Assembly (NCBI GenBank): GCA_002424635.1
Contig: DIKT01000061.1
Span: 1-51,365, forward strand
Direction of reading: 5' to 3'
DNA length: 51,365 nucleotides
From: Desulfobulbaceae bacterium UBA5611
GTDB taxonomy: Bacteria; Desulfobacterota; Desulfobulbia; Desulfobulbales; Desulfocapsaceae
In this document: positions 33,390 through 42,749 of the stretch, piece after piece
Numbering within the stretch: the stretch's first letter is position 1
How the letters are laid out: every line of letters starts with the position of its first letter
The notes under the pieces: model-generated
Told to the model about the DNA's origin: nothing
Database searches by the model: none
Seen by the model: the letters and a program-made list of their open reading frames with translations, nothing else
Made by a program: the position numbers and the translations under genes

Positions 33390-33544
33390 AGGTCATTTTG
33401 GGGGATGAAAATAACAAAACGCAGCAGATTGTTTTCTATGATCGGATCTGCCTTGGTAATTATCTTGACTATCTTAATTTGTTGTTAGAGAATTTAACTG
33501 CCTACGATCAGGACTTTAATTCCAACGCTGGATACTAAAATACC

Positions 33545-34039
33545 ATGAAAGAGCATATTTTCTATTCCATCCGAACAGGAAAAAATCGAAATGTAAACGG
33601 TTTTTCTATAGACGAATTAAAGGATCTCTTCCTGCGCATTTTTGATCAATTGAAAGCAGATGGTTATTTTGCTGAAAGTTTTGGTTTTTCTTGTGCCGAC
33701 GCCGGCTTTATCGAAGGCAAGATCCGGGATGTGGAATTAGAAACTTTTCTGAAAATTCAGAAAAAAGACATATGGCCTATTGAAGATCATATCAGCAAGT
33801 ACACGGAAGATGACCTGTTCGATATTATTGAATTTCTGCACCTTCATATATCCAAACCGGTTGATGGGACTTATCATGACAGCAATGACTGCGGTATGCA
33901 TTGGGAGTCCTTTCACAAAGCTGAAGGCCAGTCAGATTTCCGGGAGAAAATGAATGAACTGTTAGACCTCTATAAAGAACCTTTTGAATTATCTGAAAAT
34001 GGGGAGATCCTGCATAAGGCGAGAAGAAGGATAGTTTAA
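33545..34039 (+). CDS. uncharacterised protein with conserved His/Trp motif
   Basis: A 164-residue cytosolic protein. The start IFYSIRTGKNRNVNGF and the later segment DDLFDIIEFLHLHISKPVDG then HDSNDCGMHWESFHKAEGQ look conserved, which suggests a real but unnamed family. The acidic/aromatic composition gives no enzymatic clue. No clear ribosome site. It sits alone between ychJ and topB and could be an accessory or defence-associated gene; this is speculation. Confidence 0.6.
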   Translation: MKEHIFYSIRTGKNRNVNGFSIDELKDLFLRIFDQLKADGYFAESFGFSCADAGFIEGKIRDVELETFLKIQKKDIWPIEDHISKYTEDDLFDIIEFLHLHISKPVDGTYHDSNDCGMHWESFHKAEGQSDFREKMNELLDLYKEPFELSENGEILHKARRRIV

Positions 34040-34226
34040 CGCCGAGGCCAGCCCGGCCATTTTGAAGCTTTAAAAAAAATAAAATTGACAAAAACGAGAC
34101 AGCCTTATAGAAGATGAACTATTTTTATTTACAATTCTTATAAGTTGGCTCTTTAGCCGTACTTGAACGATACGGCCTTTAATAGTCCATTTTTCACCAA
34201 ATTGCAGTAAGACTCAACAGGAGACA

Positions 34227-36686
34227 ATGCCTGATAAATCACTAATTATCGCTGAGAAACCCAGTGTGGCAGCAGATCTTGTCAAGGCCCTGCCTGGCAA
34301 GTTTGAAAAAAGCAAGACCCATTACGAAAGTGATCACTATATCGTTTCCTATGCTATCGGCCATCTGGTTTCCATAGAATTTCCGGAAGAAATCGATCCC
34401 AAATATAAAGACTGGAAGCTGGAAAACCTGCCCATTCTGCCTGAAGATTTTCCGCTGAAGGGTCTGGATGGCACCAAAAGTCAGCTCAATGCCCTGCAAC
34501 AGCTCATCCGGCGCAAAGATGTTCAGGAAATCATCAACGCCTGCGATGCCGGCCGTGAAGGCGAGCTCATCTTTAAATATATCCTGCGCTATGTCTGGAA
34601 TCAGTCGGTGGCCAAAAAGTCATTCAAGCGCCTCTGGCTGCAATCGATGACCAAAGACGCCATCAAGAGCGCCTTCGGTCATCTCCGCACCAATGAAGAG
34701 ATGCAACCTCTGGAAGACGCCGCCTTGTGCCGCTCGGAATCCGATTGGCTGATCGGCATCAACGCCACCCGGGCCCTCACCGGCTTCAACTCCAGACGGG
34801 GAGGTTTTTTCCTGACGCCCTGTGGCCGGGTCCAGACCCCTACCCTTTCACTGATCGTCAAAAGGGAACAGGCCCGGCTCAATTTTGTGCCGCGCACCTA
34901 TTTCAACCTGTTCTCGACCTTCACTTTTGACCACGATTCCTATAGCGGCAAATGGATCGATCCCAAATTCCTGAAGGACGAGAATAATGGTCAGGGCAAA
35001 GCCGACCGCATCTGGGATGAAGAAATTGCCGACCGGATCCTGGCGCAATGCCTCGGCAAGCAGGCCCAAGTGGAGGACGCAAGTAAAAAAGTAAGTGAGC
35101 GCTCACCCCAGCTTTACGATCTTACTTCCTTGCAGCGGGAGGCCAACTCCCGCTTTGGTTTTTCCGCCAAAAATACCTTAGGTCTGGCCCAGGCCCTTTA
35201 TGAACGGCATAAAGCCCTGACCTATCCTCGAACCGATAGCCGCTGTCTGCCCGAAGATTATCTGCCCACGGTCAATGAAACCATGAAGACCCAGACCGGC
35301 TGGAACTATGGCCAGTACGCCCAAATCGCTCTCAGCCATAATTTTATCAAACCCGAAAAACTGATCTTTAATAATGCCAAGATTTCGGACCATCATGCCA
35401 TCATCCCCACCAATGTCCTGCCGACCAACCTGACGGAGCCGGAGCTCAAGATCTATACCATGGTGGTCCAGCGTTTTCTGGCGGTCTTTTTTCCACCGGC
35501 CCGCTATCTTAATACCCGGCGCCTGTCTAAGGTTGAGGGCGAAACCTTTCTGACTGAAGGCAAGATTCTTACTGATCCGGGCTGGAAGGCCATCTACGGC
35601 AGCGAAATTGATCAGGACAAGGAAGCTGCCCTGAGCCCGATCCCCAAGGGTGCCACGATTATCTGCGCCCGGATCAACAAGGAACAGGCCGAGACTAAAC
35701 CGCCGGCCCGCTTTAACGAGGCGACACTGCTTTCGGCCATGGAAAATTCAGACAAAATGGTGGACGACGAAGAACTGGCGTTGGCCATGAAGGAACGGGG
35801 ACTGGGCACACCGGCCACCCGGGCGGCCATCATTGAAAAGCTGCTGAAGGAAAAATATCTGGTCCGGGAAGGCAAGGAACTTACCCCGACCGGCAAGGCC
35901 TTTAACCTGTTTGCCCTGCTGGAGGCCATGAAAATCGAGCTGCTGGCCTCCCCTGAGATGACTGGGGAATGGGAACACAAGCTCAATCAAATCCTGCAGG
36001 GCAAGTTTACCCGGCAACAGTTTATGGCCGAGATCAGGGATACGACCGCCCATATTATCTCCCAGGTACAGAATTTTGACCGTACGGAGGTGCGGGCCGA
36101 GGCCTCGTTCAGCCCTGTCGACAATGTCCGCTTTCATGTCAGTCCCACTGCCTTTATCTCAGAGGACGGCAAGACCACCATCCGCAAGATCCTGGGGGGC
36201 CGGATTATGAGCGAGGCCGAGATCGTCGCTTTAATCAAGGGAGAGACCCTCGGTCCTTTTAGTGATTTCCGGTCCAAACAGGGGAAATCTTTCACGGCCT
36301 CCGTCCGGTTGAATCAGAGTAAAATAGAGTTTATCTTTGCCGACTCCACCGATAATCTCGACCTGGAAGAAATTACCGCCACTCCACCCTTGGGCCTATC
36401 GCCGGTTGACGACACCCCGGTCTATGAAACCCCCGCCGCCTATATGTCGACCTCGGCCATGGAAGGTGATAAAAAAGCGGGTCTGCAGATCAGTAAAATT
36501 ATTTTAGCCAAGGCCATTGAGCCCCGACATATCCAGCAACTGCTGACCGAGGGCCGGACCGAGCTGATCCCTGGTTTTATCTCCAAGAAAAAACGGCCCT
36601 TTGATGCCTTTCTCCTCCTGGACAAAAAGGGTAAAATCACCTTTGAATTTCCACCCCGGATCAAGAAAGAAAAGAAAAGAGTCTGA
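34227..36686 (+). CDS. topB: DNA topoisomerase III
   Basis: An 819-residue type IA topoisomerase. The Toprim domain starts SLIIAEKPSVAADLV and has ACDAGREGELIF (DxD-type metal site). The nucleophilic tyrosine is Tyr333 in ALTYPRTDSR. LGTPATRAAIIEKL is also typical of TopB/TopA. The C-terminal portion (about 640-819) contains two repeats of a topoisomerase C-terminal domain instead of zinc fingers (TSA...KIILAKAIEPRHIQQLL). It relaxes negatively supercoiled DNA and decatenates single-stranded junctions. AGGAGA precedes the ATG. Longer than E. coli TopB (653), as in many environmental bacteria. Confidence 0.93.
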   Translation: MPDKSLIIAEKPSVAADLVKALPGKFEKSKTHYESDHYIVSYAIGHLVSIEFPEEIDPKYKDWKLENLPILPEDFPLKGLDGTKSQLNALQQLIRRKDVQEIINACDAGREGELIFKYILRYVWNQSVAKKSFKRLWLQSMTKDAIKSAFGHLRTNEEMQPLEDAALCRSESDWLIGINATRALTGFNSRRGGFFLTPCGRVQTPTLSLIVKREQARLNFVPRTYFNLFSTFTFDHDSYSGKWIDPKFLKDENNGQGKADRIWDEEIADRILAQCLGKQAQVEDASKKVSERSPQLYDLTSLQREANSRFGFSAKNTLGLAQALYERHKALTYPRTDSRCLPEDYLPTVNETMKTQTGWNYGQYAQIALSHNFIKPEKLIFNNAKISDHHAIIPTNVLPTNLTEPELKIYTMVVQRFLAVFFPPARYLNTRRLSKVEGETFLTEGKILTDPGWKAIYGSEIDQDKEAALSPIPKGATIICARINKEQAETKPPARFNEATLLSAMENSDKMVDDEELALAMKERGLGTPATRAAIIEKLLKEKYLVREGKELTPTGKAFNLFALLEAMKIELLASPEMTGEWEHKLNQILQGKFTRQQFMAEIRDTTAHIISQVQNFDRTEVRAEASFSPVDNVRFHVSPTAFISEDGKTTIRKILGGRIMSEAEIVALIKGETLGPFSDFRSKQGKSFTASVRLNQSKIEFIFADSTDNLDLEEITATPPLGLSPVDDTPVYETPAAYMSTSAMEGDKKAGLQISKIILAKAIEPRHIQQLLTEGRTELIPGFISKKKRPFDAFLLLDKKGKITFEFPPRIKKEKKRV

Positions 36687-36976
36687 TAAAACTGCTGGGC
36701 GCCAAGCGAGCCGGCAAGAGACTGCCAAAAGTCTATATGGTTATATTATTAAAAATAAGGTATTCTAGAGTGTTAATAAAGTGCGACATTCTATGCCGGG
36801 TTGATTTTCTGAAGATTTATGATCCTTTTCAGCTGTCGCCTGGCGTTCTGCGTTGGTCCAATTAGATGACCACGTTTTTTATGAAATCTCAGAATATCGA
36901 TGGCTTGCTTGTCTGCTAAAGATTATACTGACGAGTTTAATTCACATATAGGAGCCCGCCGGGGCAAAAAATATTT

Positions 36977-37354
36977 ATGCAACGACTGAAAACAGAATAC
37001 CAAGATAAAAGCGGCCTGGAGCTGGCACAGATCTGCGCCCGCGTAGCCCTTGACGCCAAAGCGGAAGATGTGGTGATCCTTGATGTCACAGGCATCTCCT
37101 CCTTTACCGATTATTTTGTGATCATGAGTGGCCGGTCAACACGGCATGTCCAGGGTCTGGCCGAGACCATTGAACATGCCATGCGCTCCAAACGGATCAA
37201 TACCTCCCATGCCGAAGGTCTGCAGGAAGGTATGTGGGTTCTTCTTGACTTTAATGATGTCGTCGTCCATATTTTCTATCATGAGCAGAGAAGCTTTTAT
37301 GATCTCGAAGGGCTCTGGCATGATGCCAAAAAGATTGACATCGCCGAATCCTGA
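36977..37354 (+). CDS. rsfS: ribosome silencing factor RsfS
   Basis: A 125-residue protein matching RsfS/DUF143. It has KAEDVVILDVTGISSFTDYFVI, GRSTRHVQGLAETIE and DVVVHIFYHEQRSFYDLEGLW, the three conserved blocks. RsfS binds ribosomal protein L14 and keeps the 50S subunit from joining the 30S in starvation. The length is normal and the start is the first ATG. No strong ribosome site. It is usually next to nadD or rlmH; here it is followed by thrC. Confidence 0.94.
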   Translation: MQRLKTEYQDKSGLELAQICARVALDAKAEDVVILDVTGISSFTDYFVIMSGRSTRHVQGLAETIEHAMRSKRINTSHAEGLQEGMWVLLDFNDVVVHIFYHEQRSFYDLEGLWHDAKKIDIAES

Positions 37355-37456
37355 TTGCTCTTAGTTACAACTTTCAATAATTATTCGCCTGATAACGATG
37401 AATTTTTACGTTAAGTTACTAACTTCTTCCCATGACAGCCTTTTCACGCCACAATC

Positions 37457-38854
37457 ATGCAATATATAAGCACTAGGGGCGGTATCAGTCCGATTTCATT
37501 TACCGAGGCCATAATGATGGGCCTCGCCGAAGACGGCGGTCTGCTCCTGCCCCGCACTATTCCCCGCATAGGCAGTGAGACCTATGCCTCCTGGCAGAAT
37601 CTGTCCTATCCGGAACTGGCCTTTGAAGTGATGTCACGGTTTATTGATGATATCCCCAACAGTGATCTGCGCGAACTGATCAATCGTTCCTATGCCACTT
37701 TTAATCATCCTGAGGTGGCCCCCCTGGTCCATCATGGGACCTTGCATATCCTGGAGCTCTTTCACGGGCCGACCTTTGCCTTCAAGGATGTGGCCCTGCA
37801 ATTCCTGGGTAATCTCTTTGAATATCTGCTGCAGAAGAGTGACGCGGTGATGAATATTGTCGGCGCCACCTCCGGTGATACCGGCAGCGCCGCTATCTAT
37901 GGCGTCCGCGGCAAGGACAAGATCAATATTTTCATCCTGCATCCCCATAAACGGGTAAGCCCGATCCAGGAAAAGCAGATGACCACGGTCACCGATGCCA
38001 ACGTCTTCAATATAGCTATCCGCGGTACCTTTGATGACGGTCAGGCTATTATCAAAGCTATTTTCAATGATATCGACTTCAAGAAAAAATACAATTTGGG
38101 CGCTATTAATTCCATAAACTGGGCCCGGGTTCTGGCCCAGGTCGTCTACTATATCCACAGTTGTCTGCACATCAATAAGCACGAGCAGGATAAGGCCGTG
38201 GATTTTGCGGTGCCGACTGGTAATTTTGGTGATATCTTTGCCGGTTATATCGCCAAACGAATGCTGCCGGAAGGGACCATCCGCAAGCTGCTGCTGGCAA
38301 CCAATACCAATGACATCCTCACCCGTTTTGTCTCTCACGGTGATTATTCGCTGGGCACGGTAGTGGCCACATCCAGTCCCTCCATGGATATCCAGTCCGC
38401 CTCCAACTTTGAGCGCTATCTTTACTATCTGATGGATGAAAATCCGGTGCGGACTAAAGATGCCATGCTCGAGTTTGCTGAAACAGGCAAACTCGACCTC
38501 TCCAGCTACTGCGACCAGATCAAACGTGATATGCTCGCCACCGCTACCTCTGAACAGGATGTATTGAAGACGATTCAAAACTTCTACAAAGAATATGGCT
38601 ATATTCTCGATCCTCATACCGCAGTCGGAGTCAATGCCGCCCTCCTCCATCAGCAGAAGGGGATTCCGGTCGTTTGTCTGTCGACCGCCCATCCGGCCAA
38701 ATTCGGCGATATTGTTGAAAAAGCAATCGGTAGTCCGCCGGAAATGCCGGCTGCTTTAGCGGAGCTTGGCGATAAAGAGTCCCGCTGTGAGCTTATGGAT
38801 GCCGACCGCAATCAGATCCAGGATTTTATCAGGAAGCATGCCCTGCAGTCCTGA
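37457..38854 (+). CDS. thrC: threonine synthase
   Basis: A 465-residue PLP enzyme that turns O-phosphohomoserine into threonine. Residues 1-80 form the N-terminal domain (YISTRGGISPISFTEAIMMG). PLP Lys110 lies in GPTFAFKDVALQFLG, and the phosphate-binding loop in VGATSGDTGSAA. Length matches the long, E. coli/yeast-like class. It is co-oriented with rsfS, 102 bases away. The last gene of the plus-strand block before the cobalamin locus. Confidence 0.94.
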   Translation: MQYISTRGGISPISFTEAIMMGLAEDGGLLLPRTIPRIGSETYASWQNLSYPELAFEVMSRFIDDIPNSDLRELINRSYATFNHPEVAPLVHHGTLHILELFHGPTFAFKDVALQFLGNLFEYLLQKSDAVMNIVGATSGDTGSAAIYGVRGKDKINIFILHPHKRVSPIQEKQMTTVTDANVFNIAIRGTFDDGQAIIKAIFNDIDFKKKYNLGAINSINWARVLAQVVYYIHSCLHINKHEQDKAVDFAVPTGNFGDIFAGYIAKRMLPEGTIRKLLLATNTNDILTRFVSHGDYSLGTVVATSSPSMDIQSASNFERYLYYLMDENPVRTKDAMLEFAETGKLDLSSYCDQIKRDMLATATSEQDVLKTIQNFYKEYGYILDPHTAVGVNAALLHQQKGIPVVCLSTAHPAKFGDIVEKAIGSPPEMPAALAELGDKESRCELMDADRNQIQDFIRKHALQS

Positions 38855-38874
38855 TCAGCCCCGACCTTCAAATT

Positions 38875-38914
38875 AAAAAAGCATGCTGGCGTTTATCGAA
38901 ACTCCAGCATGCTT
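38875..38914 (-). terminator. rho-independent terminator of the cobalamin locus
   Basis: AAGCATGCTGG (38879-38889) pairs with CCAGCATGCTT (38904-38914) across a 14-base loop. Read on the minus strand, the stem is followed by six T, so it ends the cbiL transcript. For thrC on the plus strand it would be weak. Confidence 0.8.
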
Positions 38915-39003
38915 CCTGCCAAATATCTGTTTTGTTCAAGCCAAAAAACCAAGCGTTAACTAAGGTCGATACTCATCCAGACTATCATCTTGAAAAAAGA
39001 AAA

Positions 39004-39735
39004 CTACTTTTTCCGGACAATAATGGTCGAAAAATAATGGACCTGCCCGTTAATGGCAGAAAGATCAGCTAACACCCGTTCATCGGCCATGCCCACCCGT
39101 TCGACCAGCATGGCCTTATCGAGCAGGTTTAAATCGGTCAACAGGCTGATCAGATGATCAATTACCCGGTGGACTTTCATCAGGACGATCGTATCAAAGT
39201 TTTCGAGGATCTGCCTGAGCCGACTGTCGCTGAAAGTGGCAGGCACGACCGCCAGCATATCGTCACCAAGACAGATCGGGGTATGGGTAGTCGCGGAACA
39301 GGAGCTCATGGCCGAGATCCCCGGCACAAATTGGACCCTGACCTCCAGATGCATCTCCATCATGGTCGCATAGAGGTAATAACCCGTGGAGTAAATGGCC
39401 GGATCACCTAGTGTGGGAAAGGCCACATCCCTGCCCTGGCTGATTCTGGCAAAGATTTGCCGGGCGGCATCCTGCCAGGCCTGCAGCACCTCCGGGTCCG
39501 GTTCCTGGCCCAGATTGATCTTCTTCATCGGAAAACAGAGCTCGATGATCTCTTTATCGGCCATCTCATGCACCGGCAGCGCCTGCTGGATAATGGCTAA
39601 CGCCGTGGATTGACCATTAGCCAAAGCCTTAGGAGTGGCGACCACCGGACAGCGGCGCAGGATATTGAGGGCCTTGATGGTCAGCAGGTCCGGATCACCA
39701 GGACCGACGCCGATAATATATAGTGTTGCTTGCAT
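39004..39735 (-). CDS. cbiL: cobalt-factor II/precorrin-2 C20-methyltransferase
   Basis: A 243-residue SAM-dependent tetrapyrrole methylase. The start TLYIIGVGPGDPDLLTIKA is the class signature, and GRDVAFPTLGDPAIYSTGYY and VQFVPGISAMSSCSA are the conserved middle blocks. It methylates C-20 of the corrin precursor. The anaerobic form (CbiL) is favoured by the presence of CbiK in the same locus. The ATG at 39735 is preferred over a TTG four codons upstream. It is the last gene of the riboswitch-led block. Confidence 0.87.
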   Translation of the reverse strand: MQATLYIIGVGPGDPDLLTIKALNILRRCPVVATPKALANGQSTALAIIQQALPVHEMADKEIIELCFPMKKINLGQEPDPEVLQAWQDAARQIFARISQGRDVAFPTLGDPAIYSTGYYLYATMMEMHLEVRVQFVPGISAMSSCSATTHTPICLGDDMLAVVPATFSDSRLRQILENFDTIVLMKVHRVIDHLISLLTDLNLLDKAMLVERVGMADERVLADLSAINGQVHYFSTIIVRKK

Positions 39736-39803
39736 GACTGGATTCAATGGTAAAATTTTAATAAAAACAACTGTGTTAATTGCTTTAGCCCTGGCTGAAC
39801 AGC

Positions 39804-40742
39804 TTAATTAACTTCCGGATAAAGCAGTTGGCGGACCTGCCTGATGCCTTGGAGCAGGCGCATGGTTGGTCGTGAGACCAGCTCCTCATCAATCAGAAAA
39901 ATATTTCCTTCCTGAATGGCCTTAATGGCCTGAAAGCCGGGCTCACCTTCGATCATTGCTCTGGTCACTCGATTCATCTGCCCCTGCTGGGCCAGATAGA
40001 TGTCAATGTCGGCCGCATGAGACAAAATTCGCTCTTTGCCGTAATCGGCAATATTGGTGGCATTTTTGGCCGTGGCATCGGCGGCGATATTGACCCCACC
40101 GCCATTCTCGAGCACAAAAACCGCCATGGAGGTGGGGGCAAAGGTCTTCATTCTGCCATGAATTGATTCAAAATAGACCCTGGGTCGACCAGCCACCGGC
40201 ACCTTGTCCCGGGCCTGCTGGATGGCTGCCAGCTCGCTTTGAAAGGTCCGGATCATGGCTGCCGCCTCGCCGGCTCTGCCGCTGAGGTCGCCTAAAGTGT
40301 GCCAATAGCCGAACATCTCTTCGATACTGGTTGGCTGCAAGGAAATAATGGTAATACCAGCTTCTTTCAACTGACTCAGCAGCTGCGGATGAGCCCGGCT
40401 GATCATCGGCCTGATCAGGATAAGATCCGGTTTGGCGGCCATGAATTTTTCCGGATTGTCCGTGGCCCTGAATTGTTCTTTGCCTCGGACCACAGCAGCC
40501 TCATCGCCGGCACTCACCCCGATCAGCTCCTGGTCCAGGCCGAGGGCCAGCAGATTCTCCGTATGGGCCGGATAGAGGGAGATAATGCGCTTGAACGGTC
40601 TGGCAAAGGTAATCTTATTGCCATCCTGATCCACAAGGGTGGCAGCAGACAGAGGATACCAGCCGTTGAGGCCGAGCAGGATGGTGAGCAGCAGCAAGCA
40701 CCGCTTGGTCGTTAGATGAGAAAAAAGCCACGAAATATTCAT
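39804..40742 (-). CDS. btuF: cobalamin-type ABC transporter, periplasmic binding protein
   Basis: A 312-residue exported protein. A signal peptide covers residues 1 to about 33 (LLLLTILLGLNGWYPLSA). The class III periplasmic binding fold begins with KRIISLYPAHTENLLALG and includes KPDLILIRP. It is one of three adjacent ABC genes; its ATG lies three bases after the stop of the ATPase gene. Binding proteins of this class carry cobalamin, siderophores or heme. Corrinoid or cobalt-complex uptake is inferred from the riboswitch, CbiK and CbiL around it. Confidence 0.83.
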   Translation of the reverse strand: MNISWLFSHLTTKRCLLLLTILLGLNGWYPLSAATLVDQDGNKITFARPFKRIISLYPAHTENLLALGLDQELIGVSAGDEAAVVRGKEQFRATDNPEKFMAAKPDLILIRPMISRAHPQLLSQLKEAGITIISLQPTSIEEMFGYWHTLGDLSGRAGEAAAMIRTFQSELAAIQQARDKVPVAGRPRVYFESIHGRMKTFAPTSMAVFVLENGGGVNIAADATAKNATNIADYGKERILSHAADIDIYLAQQGQMNRVTRAMIEGEPGFQAIKAIQEGNIFLIDEELVSRPTMRLLQGIRQVRQLLYPEVN

Positions 40743-40745
40743 AAT

Positions 40746-41600
40746 TCAGCTCAAGGTATAATGGAGACGGAGAGGGAGATTGACAGTGGCGGCCTGCACC
40801 TCGGCCTCCACCTGAAAGACCTCAGCAATCAGGCCCGAGGTCAGCGTCTCCTGGACGGTGCCGACGCTGAAGAGACGACCATCTTTGAGGACCATCAACT
40901 GATCGCAAAAGGCGGCGGCCAGATTGAGATCGTGAATAGCGGCAATGACCGTCCTGCCTTCCTCGTGCACCAGCTTGCGGATCACATGCATAATTTTAAT
41001 GGTATGATGGATATCAAGATTGGAGGTCGCCTCATCAAGCACCAGGACCTCGGTATCCTGGGCCAAGGCTCGGGCCACCACCACCCGCTGCTTTTCACCG
41101 CCGGACAGATCAGTTATCAAGCGGTGGCGCAAGGTCTCAATCTGCATGACCTCCATGGCGTGCTCCACCAGCTCAAGATCGCGGACCGATGGATTACTGA
41201 ACCTGGGAATATGAGGATGGCGCCCCATAAGCACCAGCTCAGCCACGGTAAAGTCAAAGCCCATGGTAAACTGCTGAGGCACCAGGGCAATATTGCGGGC
41301 CAACTCCTGTTTGGAATAACCTTCCAGTTCATGACCCTGAAAAGAGATCTGACCGCTCTGCAGGGATCTGGTGGCGGTCAGCAGGTCAAGAAGAGTGGTC
41401 TTGCCGCTGCCGTTAGGGCCGATCAGCCCGTAAAAGCGGCCGGGGGCCAGGTCCAGATCAATATCCTGAAGGACATTGGCCACCCGGTAGGCAAAACAGC
41501 CCTGGCTGATGACAAAGAGCGGCGCGCTATCTGAAGCCCTGGTCGTCACCGCTGCCGCCATCCCTGGCTCGCGCGGATTTAGACCTTCCCTGATCGTCAC
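40746..41600 (-). CDS. btuD: cobalamin-type ABC transporter, ATPase
   Basis: A 284-residue ABC ATPase of the FecE/BtuD group. Walker A is GPNGSGKTTL, the signature DLSGGEKQRVVVARAL, Walker B VLVLDEATSNLD, and the switch His lies in AAIHDLNLA. The GTG at 41600 overlaps the permease stop as GTGA. An ATG 13 codons later (MAAAV) is a plausible alternative; the first 13 codons contain a near-copy of the sequence around that ATG (TCGTCACCGCTGCC twice on the plus strand), so the extension may come from a small duplication. It energises uptake with the adjacent permease and binding protein. Confidence 0.88.
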   Translation of the reverse strand: MTIREGLNPREPGMAAAVTTRASDSAPLFVISQGCFAYRVANVLQDIDLDLAPGRFYGLIGPNGSGKTTLLDLLTATRSLQSGQISFQGHELEGYSKQELARNIALVPQQFTMGFDFTVAELVLMGRHPHIPRFSNPSVRDLELVEHAMEVMQIETLRHRLITDLSGGEKQRVVVARALAQDTEVLVLDEATSNLDIHHTIKIMHVIRKLVHEEGRTVIAAIHDLNLAAAFCDQLMVLKDGRLFSVGTVQETLTSGLIAEVFQVEAEVQAATVNLPLRLHYTLS

Positions 41601-42625
41601 CGCTGCCCCAACTGTTTTTTTCGGAAGATATAACAGAAGAACGGCCCGCCAATGAGGGCAGTCAGCACCCCGATCGGCAGCTCCGACGGCAGCCAGGCCC
41701 GGGTGATTGTATCAGCGGTAAGCAGCAGGATGGCACCACCCAAAAAACAGGCCGGGAGCAACAGCCGGTTATCAGGCCCCAGCAGGAGGCGCAGGAGATG
41801 AGGTACTATCAGGCCGACAAAGCCAATGATGCCGGACACCGACACACAGATGGCCGTAATGAGCGAGGCGCCGACCAGCAGGATTTTCTTCACCCGGCGG
41901 CTGTCCACGCCCAGGGTATCCGCCGTCCGCCCGCCCAGGGCCATAATATTCAGATCTCTGCCGAAATAAAGCATCACCAGCAGGCCAGGCAGGACAAAGA
42001 TGGCGGTCAGGGCCACATCAGACCAGGTGCGGCCGACAAAACTGCCCATCAGCCAGAAGATAATCACCCCTACCTGCTCATCGGCCAGGTACTTGATAAA
42101 ACCGATGCCGGCCGAGAGGATAGCCGCCACAATCACCCCCGACAAAATCAGGGTATTGGAGGACAGGCGGCCGTCCGGGGCGGCGAGGGCAAAAACGGCT
42201 GCAAGCGTTGCAATGGCCCCGAGAAAGGCAAAGAGCGGGACCGACACCAGCACAGGAACCGTTATTCCCAGGATACCCAGGACCAGGGCCAGCGAGGCGC
42301 CAAAAGCCGCCCCCGAGGAGACGCCAAGAGTATAAGGATCGGCCAGGGGATTAAGGAGAATGGCCTGAAACACGGCCCCGGCCACCGCCAGACCGCCGCC
42401 GACAATAGCAGCAGTCAGGATGCGCGGCAAGCGCACATCCATGATGACAAAAGGAAAGGCGGAATTTATCTCTGCCCCAACGGCAGTCCCGCTGACCTTC
42501 GCCCCCAGGATGTGGAGCACTTCCAGTGGCGTGATGACCAGAAAGCCCATGCCGGTAGCCAGAATAATGGCAGCGGCTAGGAACAGTCCCAGCAATATCA
42601 GGATGAGTAATGGTTTTGGTAGCAT
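41597..42625 (-). CDS. btuC: cobalamin-type ABC transporter, permease
   Basis: A 342-residue FecCD/BtuC-family permease with about ten membrane helices. Family blocks are RLPRILTAAIVGGGLAVAGA, NPLADPYTLGVSSGAAFGAS and GIIGFVGLIVPHLLRLLLG. The last contains the coupling-helix region that contacts the ATPase. It overlaps the ATPase gene by four bases. It is 124 bases downstream of cbiK with a palindromic repeat between them, so the repeat may also sit in the transcript. Confidence 0.9.
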   Translation of the reverse strand: MLPKPLLILILLGLFLAAAIILATGMGFLVITPLEVLHILGAKVSGTAVGAEINSAFPFVIMDVRLPRILTAAIVGGGLAVAGAVFQAILLNPLADPYTLGVSSGAAFGASLALVLGILGITVPVLVSVPLFAFLGAIATLAAVFALAAPDGRLSSNTLILSGVIVAAILSAGIGFIKYLADEQVGVIIFWLMGSFVGRTWSDVALTAIFVLPGLLVMLYFGRDLNIMALGGRTADTLGVDSRRVKKILLVGASLITAICVSVSGIIGFVGLIVPHLLRLLLGPDNRLLLPACFLGGAILLLTADTITRAWLPSELPIGVLTALIGGPFFCYIFRKKQLGQR

Positions 42626-42640
42626 CTATTTAATATTAGG

Positions 42641-42687
42641 GGTGCCTTGATTTTAAACGGAAATCCTCATGTCAAGACCCCCTTAGG
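42641..42687. repeat. imperfect palindromic repeat, copy e
   Basis: GTGCCTTGATTTTAAACGGA-AATCCTCAT-GTCAAGACCCCCTT lies between cbiK and btuC. GGGGTGCCTTGA and TCAAGACCCCC form an imperfect stem. It is almost identical to the 33342-33389 copy. Confidence 0.65.
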
Positions 42688-42749
42688 AAAGTTGAAATCC
42701 TTAACTCGACATATGCTTGGCAGTAATCAGCTGTTGGAACCTGCTGTTC

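Noticed and set aside
36687..36976. tRNA or small RNA in the gap between topB and rsfS
   Set aside because: No cloverleaf, TTCGA arm or conserved RNA element was found on either strand.
37634..38692. 352-codon open frame on the minus strand
   Set aside because: It is antisense to thrC, which has all PLP-enzyme motifs.
40716..41534. 272-codon open frame on the plus strand
   Set aside because: It is antisense to the BtuD ATPase with complete Walker and signature motifs.
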